A stretch of 64,000 nucleotides of DNA. Source: Takakia lepidozioides. Lineage: Eukaryota > Streptophyta > Takakiopsida > Takakiales > Takakiaceae. The stretch lies in assembly GCA_030704615.1 (NCBI GenBank), contig CM060734.1, forward strand, positions 5,766,001 to 5,830,000, read 5' to 3'. The position numbers and the translations under genes are program-made. Below are positions 1-10,640 of this stretch, piece by piece; the first letter of the stretch is position 1; each line of letters opens with the position of its first letter. The notes beneath the pieces were generated by a model. The model saw nothing but the letters and a program-made list of their open reading frames with translations. It searched no databases and was not told the DNA's origin.

Positions 1-73
1 TTGGGCCTTCGGTCGGAAGGGAAGAAGGTAATTACGACCTTGGCACTCGTCCTTTCATTTCTTAGGAGTCTTG

Positions 74-94
74 AAATGCGGTGCCGCATTCGAT
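74..94. repeat. isolated copy of the AAATGCGG/CCGCATTT palindrome
   Basis: The site reads GAAATGCGGTGCCGCATTCG and is the same palindrome that is arrayed at 1398-2310. It lies just before the acceptor of the first visible exon, so the gene is flanked by this motif on both sides. Confidence 0.7.
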
Positions 95-122
95 TTCTAA
101 TCGTTCCCCACTGTGTATGCAG

Positions 123-1258
123 ACGAAGCAGTTCGATGCATACTTCTTTGTGAAGGAGAACTCCACCTTGCTTTCCGGAAGGAGGGATTGTTGGTTGACC
201 CGAACTGCGACCCCATCGATTACGACGTCATGTTCAACAACGTTCCCACGGAACTTCTCCCTCATAGCCTCACTTCAACTGAACCCCTGCGGTATTCACG
301 CACTCGGAGCCCTGCCTTCATTCAGACAATTATGGAGACATGCACTGACGTGGAGGGCACAGTGCTCGACCTCATCTGTGGGACAGGTATGCATAATCTT
401 GTTGTATGTTTTTATGCAAACTCTCGTTATGCTTTCATTCGCAACATCTGAAGGGCCATGTCATAATGTGTGGATGGCATTGTAACAGGTGCCTCAATGG
501 GGGCTGGGCGGTTTTCCGACCGGCACCTCTTTGCCTACGAGGAGGACACAAGCGTTTGGGGATCCCATCTGGAAGGGCTGCAACGGAATGTGAAGGCTCC
601 CATCGAAGTCAAAGACTCCTCGGATTCGTCGGAGTCGGAGGAAGAGACAGTGGACATTGATGCCGAGGAGAACCCGGAATACAAGTGAGTGCAAACATTG
701 TAAGTTTGCAAAGCCTTCTGGGTGATTTTTTGTCAAACGCATTTCCGGACTGTGTTCTCATTGGTCTCTATGGTGATTGTTATATGCAGGATTGGAGGAT
801 CCAGGTCGAAACATGTAAGGCCTACACTTCCTGCCAGGAAGAATCTCCCGTTCTTTGCGAGGGCCGACTTCATGACGAGCCCGGTGAAGGACTACTCCCT
901 TCCTAGTTATGCAGCTAAACTCGCAAATACAGCGATTAGACGATGTGAGAATCCCAGTAAAGTAGAGCAGATTTTGGAGAGGGCTAGGGAGGACAGAAGG
1001 ATAAGGAAAGAGTTAGCAACAGCTGAGGCAGGTAGACGGGTGCGAAAGTTCATATGTGATTCAGCGGATGAGAGCGATGCAGACAGGGAGGACGACGAGC
1101 CAACGGAGATGAGATGGTCGGTTCCGCAAGGTGAAGATGGGATTTTCGAAAGCCTGGCCAACGACCAGTCCGCTGGAGATGAGAAAGGCAATGACGGGGT
1201 GGAGGCGGAGCAGGACAGTCAAGAACAGGCCGACAGTAGTGATGATTTTCAAGATTAA
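123..1258 (+). CDS. 3' part of a spliced gene with a beta-class amino-methyltransferase-like motif
   Basis: Three exons can be placed: 123-386, 489-684 and 790-1258 (TAA), with GT-AG introns of 102 and 105 bp and matching phases. The first intron splits the glycine codon of a motif that reads VLDLICGTG then ASMGAGRFSDRHLFAYEED. This matches the C-terminal AdoMet-binding motif I of beta-class N4-cytosine/N6-adenine methyltransferases (usually DPFxGxGT), where the catalytic DPPY lies upstream. Here the usual proline is replaced by leucine. The DPPY part would lie left of the window, so activity cannot be judged. The C-terminal 150 residues are charged and low-complexity, with acidic serine runs. 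A palindrome array follows the stop at once, and one palindrome copy sits just upstream at 74-94. This could be a mobile-element gene or a domesticated one. The exon structure is well supported; the enzyme class is inferred from one motif. Confidence 0.55.
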
Positions 1259-1397
1259 TGCAATTTTAATGAACTCTCTGTACATTTAAATTCAATTCCA
1301 GAGTATATAAAATGGAATTCTCCCCGTCCTTCATGTCCCCTCTCCCATGTGCTTCTAAACGACAACATCGTCCAAACCTGGTCCCTCCCAAAATCAG

Positions 1398-2310
1398 AAA
1401 TGCGGCACCGCATTTCAATGTCTGAACGGAAATGTGGAAACTGAAAAAACCTCATTTGGAAATGCGGCACCGCATTTCCAAAACCGGGGCAAGAACAAAT
1501 TTCCGATTCATGGTTTGGACATCAGAAACTGTTCGGACAAACGGAAATGCGGTGCCGCATTTCCGTTTCCGACACGGCAGTTTTGCCGATTGGCAGCTCC
1601 TTCCATGGATGTAAATCGAAATGCGGAGGGTCGAACATGGAAATGCGGTGCCGCATTTACCTTTTGGAGATGGACATTTTCCAACTGCAGACCCATCGAC
1701 GTTCTTGGGCTCCCAATTCCATGATGCTAGACGGGAATGCGGCACCGCATTCCATTGTCCAATAAGAAATTTCGATGACGTACATGGAAATGCGGCGCCG
1801 CACTTCCAAAAGGGACATCGATGTTGGCCCAATTCCAGACCCTTTGATGGAAATGCGGCACCGCATTCCATCGTCCTATAAAAACTTACATTGTCCTATA
1901 AAAACTTTCAATTGCCCAACATGGGAAATGCGGCGCCGCATTTCCAAAACAGACATCGTTGTTTGTCCAATTCCAGACCCGTGTGGGCATTCCGTCTTGA
2001 TGGACGGAAATGCGGCACCACATTCCATTGTCCGATTCGATATTTTGATGACAGACATGGAAATGCGGTGCCGCATTTCCAGAACGGACATCGTTGTTTG
2101 TCCAATTCCAGACCCTTCGACGGAAATGCGGCACCGCATTCCATTGTGCTCTCCAAAAATGTTGTGCCGCATTTCATTGTCCGGTACGAAATTTCGATGA
2201 CGGACATGGAAATGCGGTGCCGCATTTCAAGTATGGACATGGACAAGCATTACCGACTGGACATGCTTGGATAGTGCAAGGTCGAATATGGTGTTGCGGC
2301 GCCGCATTTC
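1398..2310. repeat. array of about 14 palindromes, core AAATGCGGYRCCGCATTT
   Basis: Palindromic sites of 18-22 bp occur near 1398, 1458, 1543, 1639, 1733, 1785, 1849, 1923, 2005, 2059, 2122, 2208 and 2292, with a half-degraded one near 2160. Each has arms AAATGCGG and CCGCATTT around a centre of CA, TG or CG. Spacing is about 50-100 bp. Between them a longer repeat recurs, with phrases such as GGACATCGTTGTTTGTCC and CAATTCCAGACCC. The array begins about 140 bp after the stop codon of the methyltransferase-like gene. A subterminal binding-site array of a DNA transposon is one reading; a regulatory or satellite array is another. ORFs called across it are spurious products of the repeat. Confidence 0.85.
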
Positions 2311-2752
2311 AAATTCGAAATATGGTAATGCCATGTCAAGAAATGAAATGTTGTACAACATTTCTGTTACGACGACAGCGGAGGAAAGGGAGCTGCCAGA
2401 AAAAGCTTCATGGAGAAAATGGAATGCGGGGCCGAAATTTCGAGCTTCGGCGTGTACATGTTTCCTACAACTCGTACATGGATTTTCTTCACCTCAGGAC
2501 TGTGATATCGCTGACTCTGGTATATTCATATGGATAGACACATTGTAGAAATGAGACCTCAAATTGTAAACAGTGGGCCAATTACGGCAGTTCTTGAACA
2601 CGATGAAACACAAGCACACAGAAGTGAGGTACGATGGGTTGTTTTATTGATCGAACACGGTGTCTCACATTTAGCAGCTCTAGACAAATCTAAGCCCTTC
2701 CTCCTTCTACATGGGTGTCACCAAGTCGACGGAACTTCGATAGCCCTCAAAA
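2311..2752. other. no gene seen between the palindrome array and the next ORF
   Basis: Overlapping short frames only. One further palindrome-like site with AATGTTGTACAACATT character lies near 2350. Confidence 0.4.
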
Positions 2753-3418
2753 CTAACTCATTACTGATGTGGCATCTCGAGGTAAACTGCAATGCGGTCG
2801 ATCTGGTGCCCTTGTGGAGCTGACGAGAATGTCATACCCATCAATCATACCACCATCATACATCGACAAGGTCACGGTGGGCCTCCTGTGCCCGTGCGAT
2901 TCGTCTTCGCAACTCAGCCGAATGTCTCCATACACTGGAAAAGCGGAGTGAACTCCACGAATATAGTTTTCCCCTGTGCCGTCCTCCCTGGTCCACTGGC
3001 AGCAGTTCCAGCGCCAAAGTGAGGCCGTGCGTGATTTGTCCGGCATCCCATTCCAGCTTGGTATATCGAGGTCAACAATTTTCAGGACCCACGGACCGCA
3101 TTGACCCTCGCCCTCACCTCGCTCAAAGCGGTAATAGCCCTCCAGATACTCCATTGGCGCAAAGACTCCCGATTGATTCCAGATGCGTCTGTGAAAAGTG
3201 AAAGCCAGACAATGATGTCTCCTGATTGTGGTATTGAACATAGCATAATCGTGGCCATGATAAGGGCAGTCAGTAGGATATCGCGGCACGGCATCCCTGA
3301 AAAAGAGTAGCGCAGTACGCTCAATGACAGCAGCTCCCGGATGGAGGAGGTAGCAGCGCGGTGGCTGGAAGAAATTCAAGCAAACGCTGCAATTCGTCAC
3401 AAATACTCCAGGGCACAT
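2753..3418 (-). CDS. unrecognised protein with Trp/Cys-rich motif, mirror partner of the ORF at 3696
   Basis: This is a 221-residue open frame on the minus strand that I do not recognise. Visible landmarks are PYHGHDYAMFNTTIRRHH, then WRWNCCQW, then FPVYGDIRLSCED, and a closing TLSMYDGGMIDGYD. The same order of motifs, with clear residue similarity, occurs in the plus-strand ORF at 3696-4295, so both come from one coding ancestor. That is good evidence that the frame was once translated. The N-terminus is not fixed, because the open frame has no clear promoter or splice signals. It may be one exon of a longer gene, or a gene carried by the mobile DNA around it. No function is assigned. Confidence 0.45.
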   Translation of the reverse strand: MCPGVFVTNCSVCLNFFQPPRCYLLHPGAAVIERTALLFFRDAVPRYPTDCPYHGHDYAMFNTTIRRHHCLAFTFHRRIWNQSGVFAPMEYLEGYYRFERGEGEGQCGPWVLKIVDLDIPSWNGMPDKSRTASLWRWNCCQWTREDGTGENYIRGVHSAFPVYGDIRLSCEDESHGHRRPTVTLSMYDGGMIDGYDILVSSTRAPDRPHCSLPRDATSVMS

Positions 3419-3570
3419 TTAAATTTCCCCCCTACTGCAGGCGATGAAGATTGGCTCATCCATGGATGTAGCCGATTCAGTTTCCTTCCTGCCATGCAAC
3501 TAGGTGGCAGTAAAGTGCCAGGTGGGCCTATAGCCACTTGAGACGACGAAGTCCATCCCCCCTTCGATGT

Positions 3571-3590
3571 AAATGCGGCGCCGAATTTCC
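3571..3590. repeat. single AAATGCGGCGCCGAATTT site
   Basis: A site intermediate between the array at 1398-2310 (AAATGCGG arm) and the array at 12334-12632 (CCGAATTT arm). It lies in the gap between the two mirror-image ORFs. Confidence 0.6.
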
Positions 3591-3695
3591 ATCCGGGGGA
3601 TGGACTTCGGTGGCAGATTTCAAACTATACCCCCGTGGATGATAAAGAGGTATCGGTTCATCCACCGCTGGCTTGTTGAACACGTTACACGATGA

Positions 3696-4295
3696 TTGGT
3701 GGGTACTACTTGTGACCCAGATGGTCGTCCATTATTGGAGCCCGCACTGCTCATTCCGCTTCTCATCATTTCGAAAAATCTAAGGGCTTCGTTGCTGTCC
3801 CGCAAGGTGATTTTCATCGGCATCAAAACACGTCCTCAGGGTCCTCCTTTGCAAGGATGTCGTGCTTCTGGAACCGGGACCGACTGCCCTTATGGAGGCA
3901 TCGAATTAGCAATGTATTCGGGCCACATCGGGAGACATCGTTATCTGGTACAGAAGATACAGGTTCGAATGTGGAAAACATTGCATGTGCTATGCCCGGT
4001 TTTGTTGCGGTGGAACTGCTGCCAGTGGACGTGGGTGGACTCCATCGGAGAGACTTATACTCCAGAAGGAGTGCCGCTCATCTTCTCCATTGTATGGGGG
4101 ACATTTGCATTGGTGTGGACGGCGAAAAACGTGAAGCTTTCCATATTCGATGGTGGTATGATTGAAGGGCACCAGGACTGTGGTGAACATCAACAGGGGC
4201 GGTACAACAGGATGCAATCCAGTTTTACCCTAGGGACAGCCCCGAAGACTCATGAGCTAGTTGTGAGAGCAGTCGAAGTCCCATTGACAACGTGA
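3696..4295 (+). CDS. unrecognised protein, inverted paralogue of the ORF at 2753-3418
   Basis: This 199-residue plus-strand frame shares ordered motifs with the minus-strand ORF to its left: PYGGIELAMYSGHIGRHR aligns with PYHGHDYAMFNTTIRRHH, LRWNCCQW with WRWNCCQW, and LSIFDGGMIEG with LSMYDGGMIDG. The DNA arms have diverged well beyond simple duplication, so the two copies are old. The stretch that carries FPVYGDIRLSCED in the partner is altered here (IVWGTFALVW), and a frame break is likely. No known family was recognised. The two ORFs point away from each other across a gap of about 280 bp that holds one palindrome site. Confidence 0.4.
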   Translation: MVGTTCDPDGRPLLEPALLIPLLIISKNLRASLLSRKVIFIGIKTRPQGPPLQGCRASGTGTDCPYGGIELAMYSGHIGRHRYLVQKIQVRMWKTLHVLCPVLLRWNCCQWTWVDSIGETYTPEGVPLIFSIVWGTFALVWTAKNVKLSIFDGGMIEGHQDCGEHQQGRYNRMQSSFTLGTAPKTHELVVRAVEVPLTT

Positions 4296-4694
4296 CTTGT
4301 ATTCAGAAGGCACAGGGCTAAAGATTTGTTTGCCACATCAGCACAGTAGACGTGCTTCAAATGCAATTCATGTGGATCAATAAAAACCCCATGTAGCCCC
4401 TAATTTTGTTTATTCTGTATCCATGCCGTTCCCAAAATTGCATCATTCCTCATTTTGTTGGAGGGGAGTGTGGGTTGGATTTTGCAAGTGGCTGGTAGGC
4501 TGAAATGGCGCCCCCATTGTACAGATCAGTACCACCCTACATTCGCGAAACATTGCCTTTCAATGTTAATTCTAAACAACATTGCCGAACCTCCTTCATC
4601 GCGGAGGTCCTTCTCCCCTATGACCGTGACACCCTACACCCTATTCCCGCGGACACTCATTTCCGGAAAATAGTCATGCTCATGTTTTGTTCGA
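4296..4694. other. no gene seen
   Basis: Only short open frames without recognisable motifs. The decayed retroelement begins abruptly at about 4695. Confidence 0.4.
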
Positions 4695-7500
4695 CACTTA
4701 CGAGGCACCCTACCGGTTGAGCCACAGGGAGTTGGTCGAGCTGAAGACTCAGCTCAAGGATTAATGTCAAAGGGGTAATCCGGCCGAGTAAGTAAGTCAC
4801 CGTACGGAGCCACGGTGCTATTCGCAGACAAGAAGGATGGGAAGTTTGCGGATGTGTGTCGATTACAGGGCTCTGAATAAGGTGACTATCAAAAACCGGT
4901 ACCCTTTGCCAAGGATCGACGACCTCTTCGATCGGTTGGCAGGAGCGAAGTATATTTCAGACGAGACGACTTGCCGCTCGGCTATCATCAATTCGGGTGG
5001 CAAGGAGATGAGAGGGAGAAGACCGCGTGTAGGACAGGTATGGTTCATATGAGTTCTGGTGATGCCTTTTGGGCTCACCAATGACACCAGTGACATTTAG
5101 CACGCTGATGAAAAGCTTTTTCAGGAGTGGTTGGATGACTTTGTGATCGTGCTACATCGACGACATATGGTGTACTCGAAAAAAAAGAGAGGAGCACCTG
5201 AGAGCACCTCAAAAGGGTTGTTCCCAAAAATTGCGAGAAGAGAAGAGGAAGCTGTATGCCAAAGCCTTCAAAAGGCGAATTCGGGCGGTCACGAAAGTGG
5301 AGCTCTTGGGGCATGTGATTACACAGGATGGGATCAAATGGGATGACAGGAAAGAGTGAGGGCCACGATCTTTGCCCGACTGGGAGCCTCCGACTTCGGG
5401 TCCGAGGAGTGCGTTCCTTCTAGGCTCGCCTCCTATTTACCGGAAGTATGTGAGAAATTTCTCCAGATCGAGAGGAGACATGTCGGACCTTCTGTGTAAT
5501 CCAAAGTCTGGGTATGGGAACACATTTTGTGCCCAAGCTTTGCCGAATTGAAGCCGCCGGGGATGCGGAAGCCTCCAGTCTTGAAAATCCCGGAGTTCGA
5601 TCGTCATTTGAGATTCATACAGATGCGTCGGACTTCGCCGATGGGGTGTATTGCCTTAGCAGATGGACGTCCAGGGCTTACGAGAAAGCAAGAAACTGAA
5701 TGAAGAAATGCGAGCGACGGTGGCCGACGCACAAAAGAGATGAAGGCGGTGGTGCATTGCCTGAGCTTGTGCGCCACTATGTGGGTTCCAACCCATGTGA
5801 AGGTGTTCACGGACAATGTCACAGTGAAGTATTTTGAACGCAGCAAAGTTGTCCCCAAAACACCTTAGGGAATGGCAAGATACTTGCGGTGTCGACGTGG
5901 ATATCCAGTATCAAACCGCCGAAACGGGACAATGTGGTGGCGATGCTTTAAGTAGAAAGCAGATAGCCCCCCGCTCCTGTTGCGTGCACATGGCGAGACG
6001 GCGCTCAAAAGGAAGATCCAGAAAGCTTGTGTCGGAAGGATGAGGCTTGCGAAGTCCGTGATGCATGACTTAGGAGGGGGTTTAAATCGCAGTCCCACTT
6101 GCAAAATGGACTGCCTCCGGTATAAGCCAAAAACGTCTCTACGTGCCGAAGGAGAGGCAGGGATCAGCGGATAGTCTCTTGAGAGAATGCCATGATAGCC
6201 CGCCTGCGCGCCACGGCCGGAGCCAAGCGCACTGCCCGGCAATCTTGAAGAAGAAAGAGTATTTCTGGCCCAAACTGAGGAGGAGGCAGAGGAGTATGTC
6301 AAGACATGCACCAATGCCAACAAAACCGAGCGAGCTACAAACAGCAAGCGGGGCTGTTACAACCCTTGCCGATTCAAGAGGGGACTTGGAAAGCGTCTCG
6401 ATGGATTTCATGCTGCTATGCCGCTGTCAAGAAGGATTCGATGCAATCATGGTGGTGGTGGATAGGTTCAGTAAAAATGGGCCATTTCATCCCCACCAAG
6501 GCGACGCAACGGCAGGGCAGGAGACATGACGACTTTACTTTGCCAACGTCTTAAAGCATCATGGAGTCCCAAAGGATATGTGTCTGGACCGCGATCCAAA
6601 GTTTACCAGTAATTTTGGAGGACACTTTGGAAGAAGATGGGGACGAGCCTGAAGGAAGATGAGCGCCGCCTTCCAACCTACGACGGACGGCCAAACGGAA
6701 AGAGCTGAATCCGTAGTGAAGCAATTCTTGCGCAGAATTACGTGTCGGCAGACCAATCAGACTGGATGGAAACTTAGACGCGGCAGAGTTCTGTTATAAT
6801 AACACAAAACACTCTGCAATGGGAGTTTCCCTTTTCGTATTGGTCTATGGAAAAGCACCTATGGTGCCGACAAGTTGGGCCGCCCAGGACGTTGAAGAAC
6901 CGCGTAGTAGCGGAGAGGTACTAGAAGAACGCGAGCATTTGTTGAAGCTCGCAAAGCACAACATTGCCAAAGCTAGGAAACGGTATGTATGAAAGGCAGG
7001 CGAATCGGAAGCGCGAGAAGGAACGCCGGAAGTGAAGTTTGAGGCAGGCACGGAGGTCTGGTTGAACATCAAGAATTTCGACTACCTCCGGAAGTGAGTC
7101 CGAAGTTCGTACCTCCATATGCGGGACCCTTTCGCATTCGGAAGCCGTATGAATGAGGATGTGTATGAATTGGAGCTGCCAGCAAACAGCAAGGTGCACC
7201 CAGTATTCCATGTCTCCCTTTTGAAGCCTTACTTCAAAGATGAAGCGCGTCCGAATCGGCATCAAATGTTGCGTCCGCCACCTATGCTATTGGATCATGA
7301 AAATGAACCTGAGTACGAGGTGGAGCCAGGAGAGTAGTACTTAAATCGAGGAGGTTCAAAGACCGAGAACGGAGTATCTCGTGAAATGGAAGGGCTATCA
7401 TCATGTGGAGGGCATTGCGGGGGCGTTGCCTCAGAAATGGGAAACGCATCTGAGGCAGTTGCACAGCGTTCGATGGGCGACCTCAAAAGCGGAAGAAACG
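4695..7500 (+). pseudogene. element A pol remnant (RT, RNase H, integrase, chromodomain)
   Basis: Recognisable pieces fall in several frames. RT starts with [18 protein letters not shown], followed by [19 protein letters not shown] and [13 protein letters not shown] near 4860-4950. The YIDD region near 5140 is broken. RNase H pieces lie at about 5590-5900. The integrase zinc region and core lie at about 6240-6560 (YFWPKL, then FDAIMVVVDRFSK). The integrase C-terminal region is at about 6790-7100, and the chromodomain precursor at about 7300-7420 (NEPEYEVE). At least ten frameshifts or stops separate them, so no functional polyprotein can be made. Its better preserved relative at 47779-51045 supports each assignment. 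Confidence 0.85.
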
Positions 7501-8427
7501 TTGATGGGGACATCAACCTTGGAGCGTGGGGGAGGAAATATGCATGCTTAGCACGGTTTTTAGCTAGCTCAGGAATCCGATTGCAAAAAACTTTGTATTG
7601 TACAAAAATTTTATTTATAAAAGGAAATGGGTTCCAAATATTGTGCGTCCTATTGTGTTTGAATGGTGATGCACATGGTGTGGTTGGCTAGTGTGTAGAA
7701 TGCATGCTAGCCTTACAAAGTGGGAGAGGTACATTGGGTAATCGTGTGCTTGCGCAGTGCCGAACCGGTGAATCCCATCCAAGGGGCAAAGGAAACATGC
7801 GCCTTCTTTGGGAGTTCACGTGCTAAGTGCCCGCACCTGGCGAGCCGTGCGCGCTACTATAACTGCCCCGCTACCGAGGTGGTTGCCCTTGTAGTGCGGG
7901 CTAACGCGGAAGCTACGCCTGCTTCCGTTCACGTACTATAACGTGTAGCCTCGGACGAAGTCGTAGTGCGGCTTCGACGTATTCCCGTACCTCAGGCCAG
8001 CATTCCAAGGCGGACCCAATTGTAGTGATTGGGGTCGCACGGTTGGTTCAAGGTTATCTTCCTAGTCAAAGAGGGTTCAAGGTGAACCCTTGCTCAAGGT
8101 GATGCCAAAGCGGCATCACGAGCGGTCGGCAAGCAATGTTGTTGCCAGTTAAGGCGATTCGATCCTCGGGTAGGATCGTTCCTGGCTTGAAGTAGGCCAA
8201 GAAGAGTGCACTGGGAGGAGCTGGAGAGGCTCCACCCTTGGCCGGGACTTGGAGAAGTCGGGCCGAACTAGCTAGTGGAGAGTGGAGTCAAGTGTGGGGT
8301 TTGGTTCTTTGCCATGGGACGCCATGGTACGGAAACAAACTCCTGATGTGCGACGCCCACAACTTGGATGTTCGTTTTACAAAAATGACAAGTCGATGAG
8401 GACCATCGACTCCTGTGGTAGGGTGTG
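7501..8427 (+). other. long 3' untranslated region of element A
   Basis: This stretch between the chromodomain and the LTR has no credible ORF, but it is conserved in the complete element (46869-47778 on minus) and in the fragment at 53452-54120. It starts after a purine-rich GTGGGGGAGGAAA. Just before the LTR lies GGTAGGGTGTG, the likely polypurine tract for plus-strand priming. Confidence 0.6.
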
Positions 8428-9147
8428 TGTCGCGGCCCTTGCCTTGAAGGCAGGGGTCGGGACACATGAGGGGCTGCCCCTGTGGTGGGGGCAGCGGCAG
8501 ACGATAGGTATGGGGCGGCTGAAGCACCCTTGAGTGCCCCAAGGCACTCAAGGAGGAGGAGCGCTTCACTAGGTGGAGGCCCCGCACACCGGGTTGCGGT
8601 GGGGGTGGCTCCACAAGAGGTGGTGGTAGCTTAGCGGGACTTAGTGGTGGGTGGATAGGACTCACCATGGGGGCGGAGACCTCGTGGTGGGAGTCAGTGG
8701 GCAGTCTTGAGACTCATCACAGTCCATAGGGGCCGTGGTGGCGGGCCAAGACTCACCGGGAGTCGAGGGTTTTCGTGGTGGTTCGCCCATTAAAATGGCA
8801 TGGCTGTGTGTCAACCCCCGCGGACAGCTACAGAAGTATATATAGGGAGTAGTAACCCGAGAACGCGGGCAAGCCCGTTGGTGACCAAAAACTAGGGAGA
8901 AGCGTGCGAACCGGGGAAAAGCGAACCAAAGAGTGGGGAGCTTCCGGACTGCCATCTACCAAAGGGAATTCCTCTAGGCCCAAAGGGGGTGGAGGGTTTA
9001 TTTAGTGGAAGCGAAAGGGGGACCGTTACGTCCCGGTGAGCAGCCGAAGTTCAAGTTGAGCCGGCGGCCAGGTTGGGAGTCAGGCGCACGCATCAAAGCG
9101 AGTAACTATGAATTGAAGGGGAGCTTACCGAGGTGAGGTGCGCGACA
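8428..9147 (+). repeat. 3' LTR of element A (720 bp)
   Basis: It starts TGTCGCGG and ends GCGCGACA, giving TGTCGCG/CGCGACA terminal inverted repeats. It matches the 722- and 726-bp LTRs of the complete element. It contains a TATA-like TATATATAGGG near 8838. Confidence 0.85.
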
Positions 9148-9600
9148 TAGCCCCTCAAATAGGTGGGAACCACTTCCACCCGATCCTCGTCACTCAACTT
9201 GGCCGCCCGAAGTACTGTTCTAGCTCCAGAGCCAGGTTGAGTGCCTTCGATTTTGGACGCCCCGAAGGTGCCGGGTTACTTAGGCTTCACCCTTAAACTT
9301 TGCCCTTAGTGGAAGTGGCATTAGCCGCCTTCAACACGTCTTTCAACGTCCCGCCAAACTGCGCAACAACCCTTCCCAAAAGGCTGCTGGCATGGGAGAC
9401 ATCTGTTGGTCTGTCGGAGCTCTCTGGATTCCTCGGGCTCTGACTCCTCAGATTCCTCCCGTTCTTGAGTGGCCTTGTTTTCAAAAGCATGCATCGCTTC
9501 CTCAAACGGCTGCTTCGGTGACACGTCGCTCCCATCGGGCTCAACAAGATTATCATCTTTCAGGTCGCTCCGCTTTCCGCTTTGGTTTGCCCAACCCCAG
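9148..9600 (-). pseudogene. gag N-terminal fragment
   Basis: The frame encodes the acidic N-terminal gag segment (EESEESEPEESRELRQTN, then GTLKDVLKAANATS), nearly identical to the same segment of the complete element. At least one frameshift occurs near the GRVVAQFGG segment, and the rest of gag is lost at the 9148 junction. The start region (GKPKRK) keeps the arginine codon that has become TGA in the complete element. Confidence 0.75.
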
Positions 9601-9639
9601 ATGAGGCGATCCCAAGGACGATCGCGTACTAAACTCTAA

Positions 9640-9651
9640 GCTCTGATACCA
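9640..9651 (-). promoter_or_regulatory. primer binding site for initiator tRNA-Met
   Basis: The minus strand reads TGGTATCAGAGC, the standard plant retrotransposon PBS complementary to the 3' end of initiator tRNA-Met, two bases inside the LTR. Confidence 0.85.
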
Positions 9652-9653
9652 AG

Positions 9654-10377
9654 TGTCGCGCACCTCACTTCGGTAAGCTCCCCCCTTCAAGTCATAGTAC
9701 TCGCTTTGATGCGCGCGCCTAACTCCCACCTGGCCGCCGGGCCAACTTGGAGCTTCGGCGGCTCACCCGCAGGACATAACGGTCCCCCTTTAATCCCCCA
9801 ACAGACCCTCCACCAATTTGGGCCTAGTGGAAGTCTCCTTTGGTAGATGGCAGTCCGCGATAGCTCCCCACTCCTTGGTCGTTTCCGGCTCGCTCGCTTA
9901 CTCAATAGTTTTGGTCACCAACGGGCTTGCACCGTTTCTCGGTTTACTACTCCCTATATATACTTCTGTGACTGTCCGCGGGGGTTCCACAAACAACACC
10001 ATTCTTTTATGGCGAACCACCACGAAGACCCTCGATTCCGGTGATGAGTCGCGCGTGAGTCTTGGTCCACCACCACGGCCCCATTGGACCGTGGATGAGT
10101 CCCAAGACTCCCCACAACTCCCACCACAGGGTCTCCGCCCATGTGAGTCCTATGCCACCCCCACTAAGTCTCGCTACAGCTACCACCACCCTCGTGGAAC
10201 CACCCCCATCGAACCCGGTTGCGGGGCTCCACCTAGTGAGCCGCTCCACCTCCTTGAGTGCCTTGGGGCACTCAAGGGTGCTTCAGCCCCCGCATCTATT
10301 GTTCGCCACCGCCCCCACCACAAGGGCAGCCCCTCTCGTGTCCCGACCCCCTGCCCTCAAGGCAAGGGACCGCGACA
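9654..10377 (-). repeat. 5' LTR of the minus-strand chromovirus copy (724 bp)
   Basis: On the minus strand it starts TGTCGCGGTCC and ends GTGCGCGACA. Homology to the other LTRs stops exactly at 10377, so this is the outer end of that insertion. The five flanking bases are CTTGT; the partner duplication cannot be found because the other end is missing. Confidence 0.85.
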
Positions 10378-10640
10378 CTTGTGTAGAAGCGTGCTCCCAC
10401 CTTGGATGATGCAGAGACACAGTTTGCATGTATACGGGCTTGGTGGACAACGTCAGGTGCTGTAAAGAAATCAGACGAGAGAGCAATGGTCAGTTGGCTA
10501 GCATGGTGGCATTATCGTTTCCTCAGTTTTTGGCGACTATATGCGGGAGGTGAGTTGGACGAATTCACATCCCGTTCAATATTATGCTAGTAATATTTTG
10601 TAACTTGCTTGTAACCTAAACATGTGTATGTGAAGGAAAT

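Larger units (their letters stand above)
4695..9147 (+). mobile_element. element A: 5'-truncated, decayed chromodomain Ty3/gypsy retrotransposon
   Basis: The plus-strand order is reverse transcriptase (from about 4695), RNase H, integrase, chromodomain (about 7300-7450), a 3' untranslated region of about 900 bp, and a 3' LTR at 8428-9147. It is the same family as the complete minus-strand element at 46147-53078 and lines up with it domain by domain. The gag, protease and 5' LTR are missing at the left. At the right the LTR ends ...CGCGACA and is joined directly to the gag of a minus-strand copy. This suggests that element A inserted into that copy and that its own left end was later lost. Confidence 0.85.
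9148..10377 (-). mobile_element. 5' end of a minus-strand copy of the same chromovirus (gag start, PBS, 5' LTR)
   Basis: Read on the minus strand: LTR (10377 to 9654), primer binding site, leader and the first part of gag, broken at 9148 where element A's LTR begins. The gag remnant includes the SPKQPFEEAMHAFE region and matches 51845-52300 of the complete element. The junction falls in the gag phrase CA/TAGCCCCTC, which is intact at 51843 in the complete copy. This fits an insertion of element A at that point. Confidence 0.8.

Noticed and set aside
1434-2537. Many overlapping ORFs on both strands across the palindrome array
   Set aside because: They arise because the repeated palindrome is open in several frames; their proteins are repeats of the same translated motif (RCRIS, NAAPHF).
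8288-8668. Proline-rich ORFs in the chromovirus LTRs on either strand
   Set aside because: They recur in all LTR copies as by-products of C-rich LTR sequence; no domain.
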